64,000 nt of DNA from Acinetobacter rudis (GTDB lineage Bacteria; Pseudomonadota; Gammaproteobacteria; Pseudomonadales; Moraxellaceae). The stretch lies in NCBI RefSeq assembly GCF_031157835.1, contig NZ_JAVIDR010000002.1:348138-412137 (forward strand). The letters run 5' to 3'. Below are positions 27,363 through 35,541 of the stretch, piece after piece. The notes below the pieces were generated by a model. The model was given only the letters and a program-made list of their open reading frames with translations, had not been told where the DNA came from and ran no database searches. The position numbers and the translations under genes are program-made. The first letter of the stretch is position 1. Each line of letters opens with the position of its first letter.

Positions 27363-27935
27363 ATGCAGGTACTTAAAACTTTAGCTCTACCCGTTCTTGC
27401 TGTTAGTCTTATCATGACTGGTTGCGCTAGCCGTAAACCTGTTACAGATACAAATAACTTGGGTACAACAAACTTACCTGGTACTTCGGTAAGTACAGAC
27501 GGTTTAAGTGAAGATGCAGCAATCAATGCACAAAACTTAGCTGGTGCCTCTGCAAAAGGTGTCACTGAAGAAAATAAAGCATTCTTAGCCAAACGTGTTG
27601 TGCATTTTAGCTATGACAGTAGTGAGTTATCGAATGTTGATTACCAAACATTACAAGCTCATGCGCAATTCTTACGTGCCAATGCCAATTCAAAAGTTGC
27701 TTTAACAGGTCATACCGATGAACGCGGAACACGTGAATACAACATGGCTCTAGGTGAACGTCGTGCAAAAGCTGTTCAAAGCTACCTGATTACAAGTGGT
27801 GTCAATGCCAATCAGCTTGAAGCTGTAAGTTATGGTAAAGAAGCGCCAGTCAATCTTGGTCATAACGAAGCTGCATGGAAAGAAAACCGTCGTGTGGAAA
27901 TCAACTATGAAGCAGTGCCACCATTGTTAAAATAA
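27363..27935 (+). CDS. pal: Peptidoglycan-associated lipoprotein Pal
   Basis: 190 residues from ATG 27363, preceded by TGGAGA; the ORF can be opened at 27351 but relatives start at MQ. Lipobox IMTGC, lipidated Cys near residue 21. OmpA-like peptidoglycan-binding domain at about 75-185 with VHFSYDSSEL, TGHTDERGTREYN and LGERRAKAVQSYL. Anchored in the outer membrane, it binds diaminopimelate in peptidoglycan and TolB. Followed by a strong terminator closing the cluster. Confidence 0.97.
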   Translation: MQVLKTLALPVLAVSLIMTGCASRKPVTDTNNLGTTNLPGTSVSTDGLSEDAAINAQNLAGASAKGVTEENKAFLAKRVVHFSYDSSELSNVDYQTLQAHAQFLRANANSKVALTGHTDERGTREYNMALGERRAKAVQSYLITSGVNANQLEAVSYGKEAPVNLGHNEAAWKENRRVEINYEAVPPLLK

Positions 27936-27967
27936 GTTATATCATGATCTTCTAAATGATCCCGATA

Positions 27968-27999
27968 TGAAAAAGCACCCCACATGGGGTGCTTTTTGT
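27968..27999 (+). terminator. Intrinsic terminator after pal
   Basis: AAAGCACCCC (27972-27981), four-base loop, GGGGTGCTTT (27986-27995) with flanking A and T runs; can act on both strands, and a minus-strand gene ends at 28016. Confidence 0.92.
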
Positions 28000-28015
28000 T
28001 CTATACGCTCATAGA

Positions 28016-28198
28016 TTAAGACTTTTTATTTGTTTCTTGATCTTGCATAGATTCGATTAGATCGTGTTTATTGAATTGTTTATATTCTGGTTTAACATCG
28101 TAATCTTTCCAAGCATCTTTGACTTTATCTGCACTAATATTAGCAAAATCAATCCCTTCATTTGGTGAAGGCATCTCATCAAATTTTTTTGTCGTCAT
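28016..28198 (-). CDS. Small hydrophilic protein of unknown function
   Basis: 60 residues from ATG 28198. AGGAGA lies six bases before this ATG, whereas the ATG two codons earlier overlaps the ribosome site. It is soluble, highly charged and Asp/Lys rich (SADKVKDAWKDYDVKPEYKQ), with no signal peptide or membrane segment. No family recognised. Single gene, convergent with pal and divergent from fbp. Confidence 0.65.
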   Translation of the reverse strand: MTTKKFDEMPSPNEGIDFANISADKVKDAWKDYDVKPEYKQFNKHDLIESMQDQETNKKS

Positions 28199-28374
28199 AT
28201 CCATTCTCCTGATATCGCAACTCCATTTACATCAACATAACAGGTTCCATTACATATGCAAGTGCAAAATCAGGACAAATGCGTGCTTAATATTTCTATT
28301 TTCAGCGGAACTCCTCTAAACTATCCGCTGATTTTTATTTACTCTTAATTTTTGTATCGTGGAGCATCTTTGCT

Positions 28375-29349
28375 ATGGCCTATCGCACATTGTCGCAATA
28401 TTTATCACAACAAGAAGGCAATTTAACAGCGGAACTAGCTGCTGTTATTGAGCAAATTGCTGAAACGACCAAAATCATTGATCAAGATTTGCAAAAAGGT
28501 GCTTTAGCTGGTGTTCTTGGCAGTGCTGGACACGAAAACGTACAAGGCGAAACACAAAAAAAACTAGATGTCATTTCAAATGATCATCTTATTGCTGCAT
28601 TACAATCTCATCCCAATGTTGCTGGCTTAGCATCTGAAGAATTGGATGAATTTACCCCAGCCCAAAATGGTGGTCAATATTTAGTATTATTTGACCCACT
28701 TGATGGCTCAAGCAATATTGATATCAATATGTGTGTCGGTACCATCTTCTCCATCTTACCTGCTGTAAACTCACCAGCTCAGGCTGAAGATTTCCTTCAA
28801 GCAGGAACACAACAAGTGGCTGCGGGTTATGTCCTTTATGGTCCATCAACAATGCTTGTGCTTACTGTTGGCGCTGGTGTTGTGTTCTTTACTTTTGATC
28901 CTGAAAGTCAAACTTTCTTACTCACCAGTGAAAAAGTTGAAGTTGCTGCTGATACTCAAGAATATGCAATCAATGCTTCAAACCAACGTCACTGGGAAGC
29001 ACCAATAAAACGTTATATTGATGAACTACAAGCAGGAAAAACCTCAGTTCGTGCTAAAGATTTTAATATGCGTTGGGTCGCGTGTATGGTGGGTGATATT
29101 CACCGTATCCTCTGCCGTAGCGGTATTTTCTTATATCCATACGACCTAAAAGACCCCAAAAAAGCTGGTCGTTTACGTTTAATGTATGAAGCAAATCCAA
29201 TGAGTATGTTGATTGAACAAGCTGGCGGCGCCTCAACCACAGGTCGTGTACGCATTATGGAAATCCAACCTTCTGAACTACACCAACGTGTTCCTGTTGT
29301 GATTGGCTCTAAAAATGAAGTCGACTTAGTTACTCAATATCATCAATAA
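28375..29349 (+). CDS. fbp: Class I fructose-1,6-bisphosphatase
   Basis: 324 residues, normal for class I FBPase. It hydrolyses fructose-1,6-bisphosphate in gluconeogenesis; essential for growth on acids and amino acids in organisms lacking a full glycolysis. Metal and phosphate site [21 protein letters not shown] near 105-125, substrate-binding segment [13 protein letters not shown] and [24 protein letters not shown] near 255-285. GGAGC ribosome site at 28361. Cytoplasmic. Confidence 0.97.
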   Translation: MAYRTLSQYLSQQEGNLTAELAAVIEQIAETTKIIDQDLQKGALAGVLGSAGHENVQGETQKKLDVISNDHLIAALQSHPNVAGLASEELDEFTPAQNGGQYLVLFDPLDGSSNIDINMCVGTIFSILPAVNSPAQAEDFLQAGTQQVAAGYVLYGPSTMLVLTVGAGVVFFTFDPESQTFLLTSEKVEVAADTQEYAINASNQRHWEAPIKRYIDELQAGKTSVRAKDFNMRWVACMVGDIHRILCRSGIFLYPYDLKDPKKAGRLRLMYEANPMSMLIEQAGGASTTGRVRIMEIQPSELHQRVPVVIGSKNEVDLVTQYHQ

Positions 29350-29358
29350 TATCTACGT

Positions 29359-29409
29359 ACTGGGCGATTGAGCTGATCATTTAAAAGGTGATCATTTCAA
29401 CCGCCCAGT
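29359..29409. repeat. Long interrupted hairpin between fbp and the RNA methyltransferase gene
   Basis: ACTGGGCG (29359-29366), TTGA and TGATCA on one arm pair with TGATCA, TCAA and CGCCCAGT (29402-29409) on the other: 18 base pairs interrupted by small internal loops. No T run follows. It occupies most of the 84-nt gap. Confidence 0.75.
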
Positions 29410-29433
29410 GCCGTTTATGCCGGACTCATTGTT

Positions 29434-30210
29434 ATGTCGACGATTTTCTTAGAATCAAAAGATAATCCTAAAATTAAGCACTTACGTGGATTAATCCTTC
29501 AAGCCAGTTTCCGTAGAAAACAAAGACAAACTGTACTTGAAGGTACTCATTTGTGTTTAGCGTGGCTTGCACAGCAAAACCGTATCCATTCATTATTTAC
29601 CACTGAAAAAGCCTTGGAAAACCCTGAGCTACAACAAGTTATTGATGCATATCAAGGCCATGTTTTTGTTGTTAGTGAAGCCCAGTACCGTGACCTCAGT
29701 ACCTTAGGTACAACTCTTGCCTGCTTAGCAATTATTGATCTTCCTCAAGCAGACAGTGGTATTGACTATACTGTTGACACTTTAATTCTTGAAAACATCC
29801 AAGACCCTGGCAATGTAGGTACACTGCTCCGTTCTGCCGCTGCTGCAGGAATTAAACAAATCATTGCCACAGCCGGGACTGCTGCGCTTTGGTCACCACG
29901 TGTTCTTCGTGCTGGTATGGGTGCCCATTTTTCTCTACGTTGTTTTGAAAACTATGAAGTAGAGCAAATTATTCCTCGTTTTGAAATTCCGCTCTATGCG
30001 ACAAGCTCGCATCATGCTAGTAGTATCTATCAACAAGATCTCAGCTGTACTTGTGCGTGGATTTTAGGCAATGAGGGTCAAGGAGTATCCGATTTTGCTT
30101 TACAACATGCACATGCTGTCACTATTCCTCAGCCTGGTGGCCAAGAGTCATTAAATGTTGCCATAGCTGGCTCGGTATGTTTCTTTGAAATGGTACGTCA
30201 ACGACTGTAA
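29434..30210 (+). CDS. SpoU/TrmH-family rRNA methyltransferase (RlmB/TsnR-like)
   Basis: 258 residues. An N-terminal RNA-binding substrate domain (about 1-95, beginning with KDNPKIKHLRGL) precedes the knotted SPOUT methyltransferase domain. Its motifs are visible: motif 1 ENIQDPGNVGTLLRSAAAAG, motif 2 ILGNEGQGVSD, motif 3 IPQPGGQESLNVAIAGSVCFFE. It uses SAM to 2'-O-methylate ribose in RNA; the exact nucleotide cannot be told. Motif 3 has PGGQE where many relatives have a shorter loop. Probably cytoplasmic, single gene after fbp. Confidence 0.88.
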   Translation: MSTIFLESKDNPKIKHLRGLILQASFRRKQRQTVLEGTHLCLAWLAQQNRIHSLFTTEKALENPELQQVIDAYQGHVFVVSEAQYRDLSTLGTTLACLAIIDLPQADSGIDYTVDTLILENIQDPGNVGTLLRSAAAAGIKQIIATAGTAALWSPRVLRAGMGAHFSLRCFENYEVEQIIPRFEIPLYATSSHHASSIYQQDLSCTCAWILGNEGQGVSDFALQHAHAVTIPQPGGQESLNVAIAGSVCFFEMVRQRL

Positions 30211-30337
30211 TTTCAGACTTAACAAGGAAGTTTCAAACATAACTTAATCGTTAAATTATTTTATTTACAGCAGATTCTAGATAAAAATCATTTACACTGT
30301 AGAAAAATAGTTCATCACGTTGTCAACCAATATAGTT

Positions 30338-30370
30338 GTTTAGACGTTATTTGCAGATGAAAGTCTAAAC
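30338..30370 (+). promoter_or_regulatory. Hairpin in the leader of the sigma-factor gene
   Basis: GTTTAGAC (30338-30345) and GTCTAAAC (30363-30370) form a perfect eight-bp stem with a 17-nt loop. It ends directly next to the AAAGG ribosome-site-like sequence (30371-30375) preceding the ATG at 30386. It could affect translation or be a regulator site. Confidence 0.5.
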
Positions 30371-30385
30371 AAAGGTCGACACCCT

Positions 30386-31021
30386 ATGCGGGGATTTTCC
30401 ATCTCTATGGATCTAACGCCCAATCAGTCTCAAACAGCCAGTGTTTCTAAGAGCACGGCTGAACAACGCCTAAAATTCTTCATGCAAGAAGTGACTGGTC
30501 GTGCGTTAGTCATGATGGAAAATGCGACTCGTGGACAAGATGGTATAGCCATGGATTTAGTACAAGAAGCTTTTATTGCATTACATAAAAGTTATGCAGA
30601 GAAAAGTACTGAAGAGTGGTATCCGCTGTTTTACACTATTTTAAATAACAAATTACAAGATTGGCGACGTAAAGAAGCACGACGTGCAGCGCCCTTTTCT
30701 TTGTTTCGTAAGAAAAGCCTCGATACAGACGAAGATGAAATCATTGATGTTATCGATGAATCTACGCTAGATCCATTAAGTTTTTTGGATCAAGCGGTGA
30801 CTGCTGAAGAAATTCAGAATGCTATTGCACAGCTCCCACAACGACAGCAACAAGCTTTTATGCTTCGGGCTTGGGAAGGTTTTGATACTCAAACTACCGC
30901 ACAAATTATGGATTGCTCAGAAGGGAGTGTAAAAACTCACTATCACCGTGCTATTCAAGGGTTAAGAACAGCATTGGCTCATCTCAATCCAAATTTGAAG
31001 GGGTCTAGAAATGAAGAATGA
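30386..31021 (+). CDS. ECF-type RNA polymerase sigma factor
   Basis: 211 residues (or 204 from ATG 30407). Sigma region 2 is visible as DLVQEAFIALHKSYAEKS with YTILNNKLQDWRRKEARR, and region 4 helix-turn-helix as LPQRQQQAFMLRAWEGFDTQTTAQIMDCSEGSVKTHYHRAIQGL. A charged linker (about 105-140) joins them. It directs RNA polymerase to a dedicated promoter set. The stop overlaps the next ORF, which encodes a single-pass membrane protein likely to be its anti-sigma. Inducing signal unknown. Confidence 0.9.
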   Translation: MRGFSISMDLTPNQSQTASVSKSTAEQRLKFFMQEVTGRALVMMENATRGQDGIAMDLVQEAFIALHKSYAEKSTEEWYPLFYTILNNKLQDWRRKEARRAAPFSLFRKKSLDTDEDEIIDVIDESTLDPLSFLDQAVTAEEIQNAIAQLPQRQQQAFMLRAWEGFDTQTTAQIMDCSEGSVKTHYHRAIQGLRTALAHLNPNLKGSRNEE

Positions 31022-31334
31022 TGATCTAAGAAAACAAGTGATTGCCAAGCTCGATCAGCTAGCACAACAACACCCCAATAAGCCGTTGGTGATGAGCCAT
31101 GTCATTGAACATATACAGCAAAAAAAATCGTCTGACCGCCGTAGCTGGAAAATGACTGGATTTGCTGTTGCTGCCGCAGTGATGGGAATCTTTGTCTTAC
31201 CCAACTCACTTGATCTTAATCAACAAAATTACGAGCATCAAACCATTGCTTCACCTAAATTATCTCCACAAATGGTTGAAGACTTAGAGATGTTATCAGT
31301 GTTTGCTGAGGATAAAGCCAGTCATGGTAGCTAG
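31011..31334 (+). CDS. Putative membrane-bound anti-sigma factor
   Basis: 107 residues. A soluble, helical N-terminal part (about 1-42, LRKQVIAKLDQLAQQH...SHVIEHIQQKK), one membrane helix (about 47-63) and a short periplasmic tail. Topology and position (overlapping the sigma gene by 11 nt) fit an anti-sigma factor. It lacks the zinc motif HxxxCxxC of ZAS-type anti-sigmas. No family is recognised by sequence, so function is inferred from context only. The stop overlaps the DUF3106 start. Confidence 0.6.
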   Translation: MKNDDLRKQVIAKLDQLAQQHPNKPLVMSHVIEHIQQKKSSDRRSWKMTGFAVAAAVMGIFVLPNSLDLNQQNYEHQTIASPKLSPQMVEDLEMLSVFAEDKASHGS

Positions 31335-31737
31335 ATTAATCTTGATTACTTGTTGTACCTTTGGCATTTTGCAAACAAGTTTTGCAGGAATTGACCGTTT
31401 TTGGTTTTTTTCCAAATCATCAGATAACAGTAAAAATCTAGATGAAGGATGGGAACAGTTATCTAGTGATGAACAACGTGCATTGATTAAACGTTACCAA
31501 GATTTAAAAGAACTCCCTGCCGATCAAAACCAGTCATTACAGCAACGTATGGACTGGTTCACTCAACTTCCAGAACAAGAAAAACAAAAAATGCGTGAAG
31601 CATGGCAACAAATGAGTAGTGCAGATCGTACAGAGATGCGTCGGAAACTGGAAAAGGCAACCACTGTAGAACAGCGTAGTGAGATTCGTAATCAATATTT
31701 GCAAAAATATGTTTCTGTCACACCAATGAAAAACTAA
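31324..31737 (+). CDS. DUF3106-type periplasmic protein of the sigma-factor operon
   Basis: 137 residues from ATG 31324, overlapping the previous stop. Signal peptide (LILITCCTFGILQTSFAG). The mature protein is helical, with the repeated pattern EGWEQLSSDEQRALIKRYQDLKELP, then FTQLPEQEKQKMREAWQQMSSADRTEMRRKLEK, typical of DUF3106. Such proteins accompany ECF sigma/anti-sigma pairs in several proteobacteria. It may sense or relay an envelope signal, as CpxP-like helical proteins do, but this is only an analogy. Confidence 0.7.
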   Translation: MVARLILITCCTFGILQTSFAGIDRFWFFSKSSDNSKNLDEGWEQLSSDEQRALIKRYQDLKELPADQNQSLQQRMDWFTQLPEQEKQKMREAWQQMSSADRTEMRRKLEKATTVEQRSEIRNQYLQKYVSVTPMKN

Positions 31738-31835
31738 ATGCAAGTAAAAGAAAGTGAGTCTCAAATTTCTTTGTAATTCAATCAATATCTTCTACAATAA
31801 TGGCTAATAAACAGTCACTTATTGTATTCACACCA

Positions 31836-33383
31836 ATGAAAATCAAATACTTATATTTAGTCATTTCATCCTTAATTATTCCAAGTACAAATCTGTTTGC
31901 ATTAAGTTTGAAAGAGGCCCCTATCCAACACGTTACACTTTATCCCAATGCTGCAAAAGTTGAACGCATATTAAAAGTAAAACCTGGGGAAACTGTGGTT
32001 AGTTTAGATGGCCTCCCTGCAAATTTTGATATTTCTCAACTACAGTATCAAACTCAAGGGGTACAGGTTAGTGCATTTGTACACAGTGATAGTTCTCTGA
32101 ATAAACCATCTGGTCAAGAGTCACAGCAGCTACAAGAGCAAATTAAAAAACTCCGAGATGAAATCGCCAGTCAAAACGCCATAATTAATGCAGCAGAGCT
32201 GCAAAACCGTTTCTTAGAACACTTAACGCGTGGTTCTGGCTCCAAAGTTCGACGTGAAGCCTATGACGCATTTGTTGCAGCTGATCAAGCCAATAAACAG
32301 AAAAAAGATTTAGAGCAACGTTTATCTGAATTACAAGCCGATTTAAATAGAATCGGTGATCATCGTTTTAATCAAAGACAACTCAAATTTTTTTTACAAA
32401 CCAATAGCAGTGGAGAGATCCGCATAAGTTATATTGTGCCTACTTATGCGTATTGGCAACCTATCTATAAAGCAGAACTCGACAGTAAAAACAAACAATT
32501 AACGCTTACCCATATGGCGATGATTGTACAAAAAACAGGTGAAGATTGGAGCAATATCAAACTGACTTTATCGACAAACGTACCAAGCAATCACGTACAA
32601 CAGCTCTCACCTCAAGCATGGTGGGTGAATTATTCGCCCCCACAACCACGCCTAATACATCCAGTACCGGCACCGATCGCTATCTATGAAGAATCAAGGG
32701 ATAAACTAACTGAAACAAGTTTGGCAAAACAAGAAGTTCTCGCCTTCTCTTCGCAGTTTAACCAAGAAATTCGTAATTTCAGTGCAGAGTTTCATGCAGA
32801 TACCACAACCTCAATCAGTAGTGGTCAACAACAAATACAGCTCCCGCTGAAATCAGAACAATATGCAATCCAATTGAGTACATGGGTCATACCAAAACAA
32901 TCGGATCAAGCAATGCTCAATGTTGAAATTCCAGACTTTAATCAACAGTGGACTACAGGAAGTATCAAACTTTATCGTGATGGTGACTATATTGGCGAGC
33001 AAAATGTAGATCAACTTACAGAGCAACAACCTCAAATTAATTTTGGTGTGGACCCTCAAGTTAAAGTAGAAAAAATTGATTTAATGGATAAAAAAACAAA
33101 CTTAGCTAATGCGCAACAAGAAACTCAGCAGAAATATAAGTACATGATTGAAAATCAGCATGGCTACCCGATTCAACTGGTATTAATGGATGCTGCACCA
33201 CAAAGCAGAAATAGTTTATTAACAACGCTATCCAAATACAGTGTACCTCCTACGCAAACCCAATGGAAAAACCAACCCAATATTAACCAATGGATAATTC
33301 CTTTGGCTGAAAAACAGAAGTTTGAAGTACAAATAGAGCATCAATTTAAATATCCTGCAAAAGGAAATACTTCTGGGTTCTAG
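31836..33383 (+). CDS. DUF4139/DUF4140 (MuiA-like) secreted protein
   Basis: 515 residues from ATG 31836 (MKIKYLYLVISS), which gives a clean signal peptide ending at FALS; starting at 31800 would bury it. N-terminal DUF4140-like region (HVTLYPNAAKVERILKVKPGETVVSLDGLP), a coiled coil (about 95-180, QEQIKKLRDEIASQNAIINAAELQ and KKDLEQRLSELQADL), and a C-terminal DUF4139 beta-rich domain (SYIVPTYAYWQPIYKAEL to the end). The family is named after the MuiA mucoidy inhibitor; molecular role unknown. A 15-nt sequence at its start repeats the end of the previous gene. Confidence 0.8.
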   Translation: MKIKYLYLVISSLIIPSTNLFALSLKEAPIQHVTLYPNAAKVERILKVKPGETVVSLDGLPANFDISQLQYQTQGVQVSAFVHSDSSLNKPSGQESQQLQEQIKKLRDEIASQNAIINAAELQNRFLEHLTRGSGSKVRREAYDAFVAADQANKQKKDLEQRLSELQADLNRIGDHRFNQRQLKFFLQTNSSGEIRISYIVPTYAYWQPIYKAELDSKNKQLTLTHMAMIVQKTGEDWSNIKLTLSTNVPSNHVQQLSPQAWWVNYSPPQPRLIHPVPAPIAIYEESRDKLTETSLAKQEVLAFSSQFNQEIRNFSAEFHADTTTSISSGQQQIQLPLKSEQYAIQLSTWVIPKQSDQAMLNVEIPDFNQQWTTGSIKLYRDGDYIGEQNVDQLTEQQPQINFGVDPQVKVEKIDLMDKKTNLANAQQETQQKYKYMIENQHGYPIQLVLMDAAPQSRNSLLTTLSKYSVPPTQTQWKNQPNINQWIIPLAEKQKFEVQIEHQFKYPAKGNTSGF

Positions 33384-33400
33384 TTGCTAACACCCTTTAA

Positions 33401-33432
33401 AAAATTCAGCCCAGTCATATGACTGGGCTGTT
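33401..33432. terminator. Palindromic terminator between DUF4139 gene and rnk
   Basis: The 24-nt perfect palindrome CAGCCCAGTCAT/ATGACTGGGCTG (33408-33431). On the minus strand it is followed by ATTTTTTAAA, so it should terminate rnk; on the plus strand the tail is poor. Confidence 0.82.
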
Positions 33433-33456
33433 GCTATTCAAATGATACAAAATAAC

Positions 33457-33861
33457 TTAAAGGAAGTTACCCTCACGTTCCGGTTGATAAAGCACTTTTT
33501 CAATTTTTACACACATCATATGGCCATCGGGTTGTGGCCATTCAATTTCTTGGCCTTCCATTAGACCTAAAATTGCAGCACCTACTGGAGCAACAATATT
33601 AACTTGCCCTTTTTCACCTTTAAAATCATGCGGATAAACCAACGTGATTTCTGTAGCTTCGGTAGCAGGAGCAATAACAACCAATACTTTGGCATTCATA
33701 CTAACAACATTTGCAGGTAGATCTTGTGGCTCTACTACATCTGCACGTGCTAACTCTTCCTCCAAATGCTGCATTGTTGGAGTCAAATTAGTTTGGTTAT
33801 CTAGCATCGTTTCTAGTCGATGTAGATCCTGTGAAGAAATAATAATATTGGGTTTAGCCAT
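33457..33861 (-). CDS. rnk: Rnk-type nucleoside diphosphate kinase regulator (GreA/B C-terminal fold)
   Basis: 134 residues. A short N-terminal helical pair (about 1-50) replaces the long coiled coil of GreA, and the C-terminal FKBP-like domain contains VSMNAKVLVVIAP, TLVYPHDF and NIVAPVGAAILGLMEGQEIEWP. Rnk binds RNA polymerase's secondary channel region without Gre cleavage activity. Monocistronic, with a terminator. Confidence 0.88.
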   Translation of the reverse strand: MAKPNIIISSQDLHRLETMLDNQTNLTPTMQHLEEELARADVVEPQDLPANVVSMNAKVLVVIAPATEATEITLVYPHDFKGEKGQVNIVAPVGAAILGLMEGQEIEWPQPDGHMMCVKIEKVLYQPEREGNFL

Positions 33862-33989
33862 TTTTGACTCCTTAAGCTAAATCAACACCTGCCCCGTTTG
33901 GTTTAGTGTGTCAATTATCTTACAAATAATACAGATTGATTTTTTACACAATACTTTGAGTAATATCTAAGAAAACCGTTATCGCATCC

Positions 33990-34134
33990 ATAAAAAAAGC
34001 CCCGAAACGGGACAACAATCTAAAACTCAACAAGCGGAAAGAGTTGATCGCGCATTAGCACATCAGATAGACAACTAAGCCCTTTCACAATTAATAAAAG
34101 ATAGCTTAATCGTTAGACATGTAAAACGAACATA
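33990..34134 (-). ncRNA. Candidate small RNA, about 145 nt
   Basis: On the minus strand GTCCCG-TTT-CGGGGC (34013 down to 33999) is followed by seven T (33998-33992), a textbook intrinsic terminator. It lies about 500 nt past the nearest upstream minus-strand gene. About 130 nt before it is a sigma-70-like promoter (34141-34169). The transcript would start near 34134. No ORF with a ribosome site is seen inside. Sequence of promoter and terminator is observed; the RNA itself is inferred. Confidence 0.6.
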
Positions 34135-34140
34135 GCTTCG

Positions 34141-34169
34141 ATAATAAGCAAAATAGCACACGAAGTAAA
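34141..34169 (-). promoter_or_regulatory. Sigma-70-like promoter of the candidate small RNA
   Basis: Reading the minus strand: -35 TTTACT (34169-34164), a 17-nt spacer, and -10 TATTAT (34146-34141). The -10 matches consensus at five of six positions and the -35 at four of six. Confidence 0.55.
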
Positions 34170-34511
34170 CCTTGATTGGTTATGAATAACCTAAAACATT
34201 CCTAAAAAATAGGTATTCTATATTTTCGAATACTGAATCATATACTAATTAAGCAACATGCTGATTTAATTTAAAAAATAAGGTGGATTAAAAACCCATA
34301 CCAACTGAAGTAAAGTTCAATGAGTTAAAGCTAAATTTACTGCCCCCATTTTAACCTATTTATAAATAACAAGATTTATTTTGAAGCCTAGGACATTGTT
34401 TTATGTCATATTCAATGCCCTATAGCCAAGTCAACATTAATTCAGGTCAGCTTTAATCCACTCATGAATAGCTCATAATAAACAAAGTACATACTCTGCA
34501 TGATTTAGTGT
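34170..34511. other. Intergenic DNA beyond dpkA
   Basis: About 340 nt with no credible ORF. GTATTC (34213-34218) and GAATAC (34228-34233) form a small inverted repeat. No T-tailed hairpin is seen directly after the dpkA stop. Confidence 0.4.
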
Positions 34512-35528
34512 TTAGCTGTTGAGGTACTCCAGCAAATCTTCATAGACACTCTGATTTAATTGTACTGTTCCAGAAGCCAAATTTTTAGCACGCGCCTGAT
34601 AACGTCGTGCAGAAGGAAGACGAATCTTTTGATCTTCATAACCATTAAATAATTGTTCAGCATTATTCATATACTGTGATGTTAAACCACCCAATAATTT
34701 TTCTGGAGATATGGCCAAAATAAACTCACCACCTAAAGGTGACCCACCAGCACCTGCATCTTTTTGTTGCGACTCTATACTAAGTACATCGCCAATCAAT
34801 GGCCCAGCAAGAAGCTCAATCATTGCAGCTAAAGCTGAACCTTTGTGCGCACCAAAGGTTTTCATTGCACCAGAACTTAGAATAATCTCTGGGTCATTTG
34901 TTGGCTTTCCTTCAGCATCTACACCACAACCATCAGGTAATAGTTGACCATTTTTGCGATATAACTCGATATCCCCTCTTGCTAAAGCTGTAGTAGAAAA
35001 ATCAAAAATAAATGGATGAGCGCCATCAGGTCTTGGCCATCCAAATGCCATTGGGTTGGTGCCCAATAATGGTATTTTTCCACCTTCTGGTACAACCCAA
35101 GCATGGTTTGAAGTACATACAAAAGCCACCAAACCTTGATTTACCAATAACTCAACTTCGTACCACAAAGCCGTAGTATGCACACTATTATTTAAAGCTA
35201 ACAATGCAACACCTTGAGCTTTAGCTTTCTCTACGACCAATGGTATAGATGTTTGCAAAGCAAATGGCGCCATTGCGGATTGAACATCAACTTTAATAAC
35301 ACTAGGACTTAGATCATGAATTATAGGCAATGAGCTTGCTGAAACTTTACCCTTCTTTAAAGACACCACACAATTGAGTAAACGATATAAACCATGTGAG
35401 TGGCAGTCATCAAGCTGTGCTTGCATTAATACTTTTTCAATGGCTTGAACATGTGTTGTACTATAGCCAGCCTTCATCAAGACCTGATTACAGAGTTGCT
35501 TTGCCTGTGTATGAGTCAGTGTTATCAT
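34512..35528 (-). CDS. dpkA: Delta1-piperideine-2-carboxylate reductase-like enzyme (Ldh2/MDH2 family)
   Basis: 338 residues of the malate/L-lactate dehydrogenase-2 family, an NAD(P)H fold distinct from Rossmann enzymes. Visible signatures: DDCHSHGLYRL near 40-50, LLGTNPMAFGWPRPDG near 160-175, KGSALAAMIELLAGPLIG near 230. In Pseudomonas, DpkA of this family reduces piperideine-2-carboxylate to L-pipecolate. I favour that activity because the rest of the pipecolate-to-2-oxoglutarate path lies in the same block. It is 13 nt downstream of an amino-acid permease gene, in the same operon. Pyrroline-2-carboxylate, malate or lactate are alternative substrates. Confidence 0.75.
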   Translation of the reverse strand: MITLTHTQAKQLCNQVLMKAGYSTTHVQAIEKVLMQAQLDDCHSHGLYRLLNCVVSLKKGKVSASSLPIIHDLSPSVIKVDVQSAMAPFALQTSIPLVVEKAKAQGVALLALNNSVHTTALWYEVELLVNQGLVAFVCTSNHAWVVPEGGKIPLLGTNPMAFGWPRPDGAHPFIFDFSTTALARGDIELYRKNGQLLPDGCGVDAEGKPTNDPEIILSSGAMKTFGAHKGSALAAMIELLAGPLIGDVLSIESQQKDAGAGGSPLGGEFILAISPEKLLGGLTSQYMNNAEQLFNGYEDQKIRLPSARRYQARAKNLASGTVQLNQSVYEDLLEYLNS

Positions 35529-35541
35529 TTTAAAATCCTTT

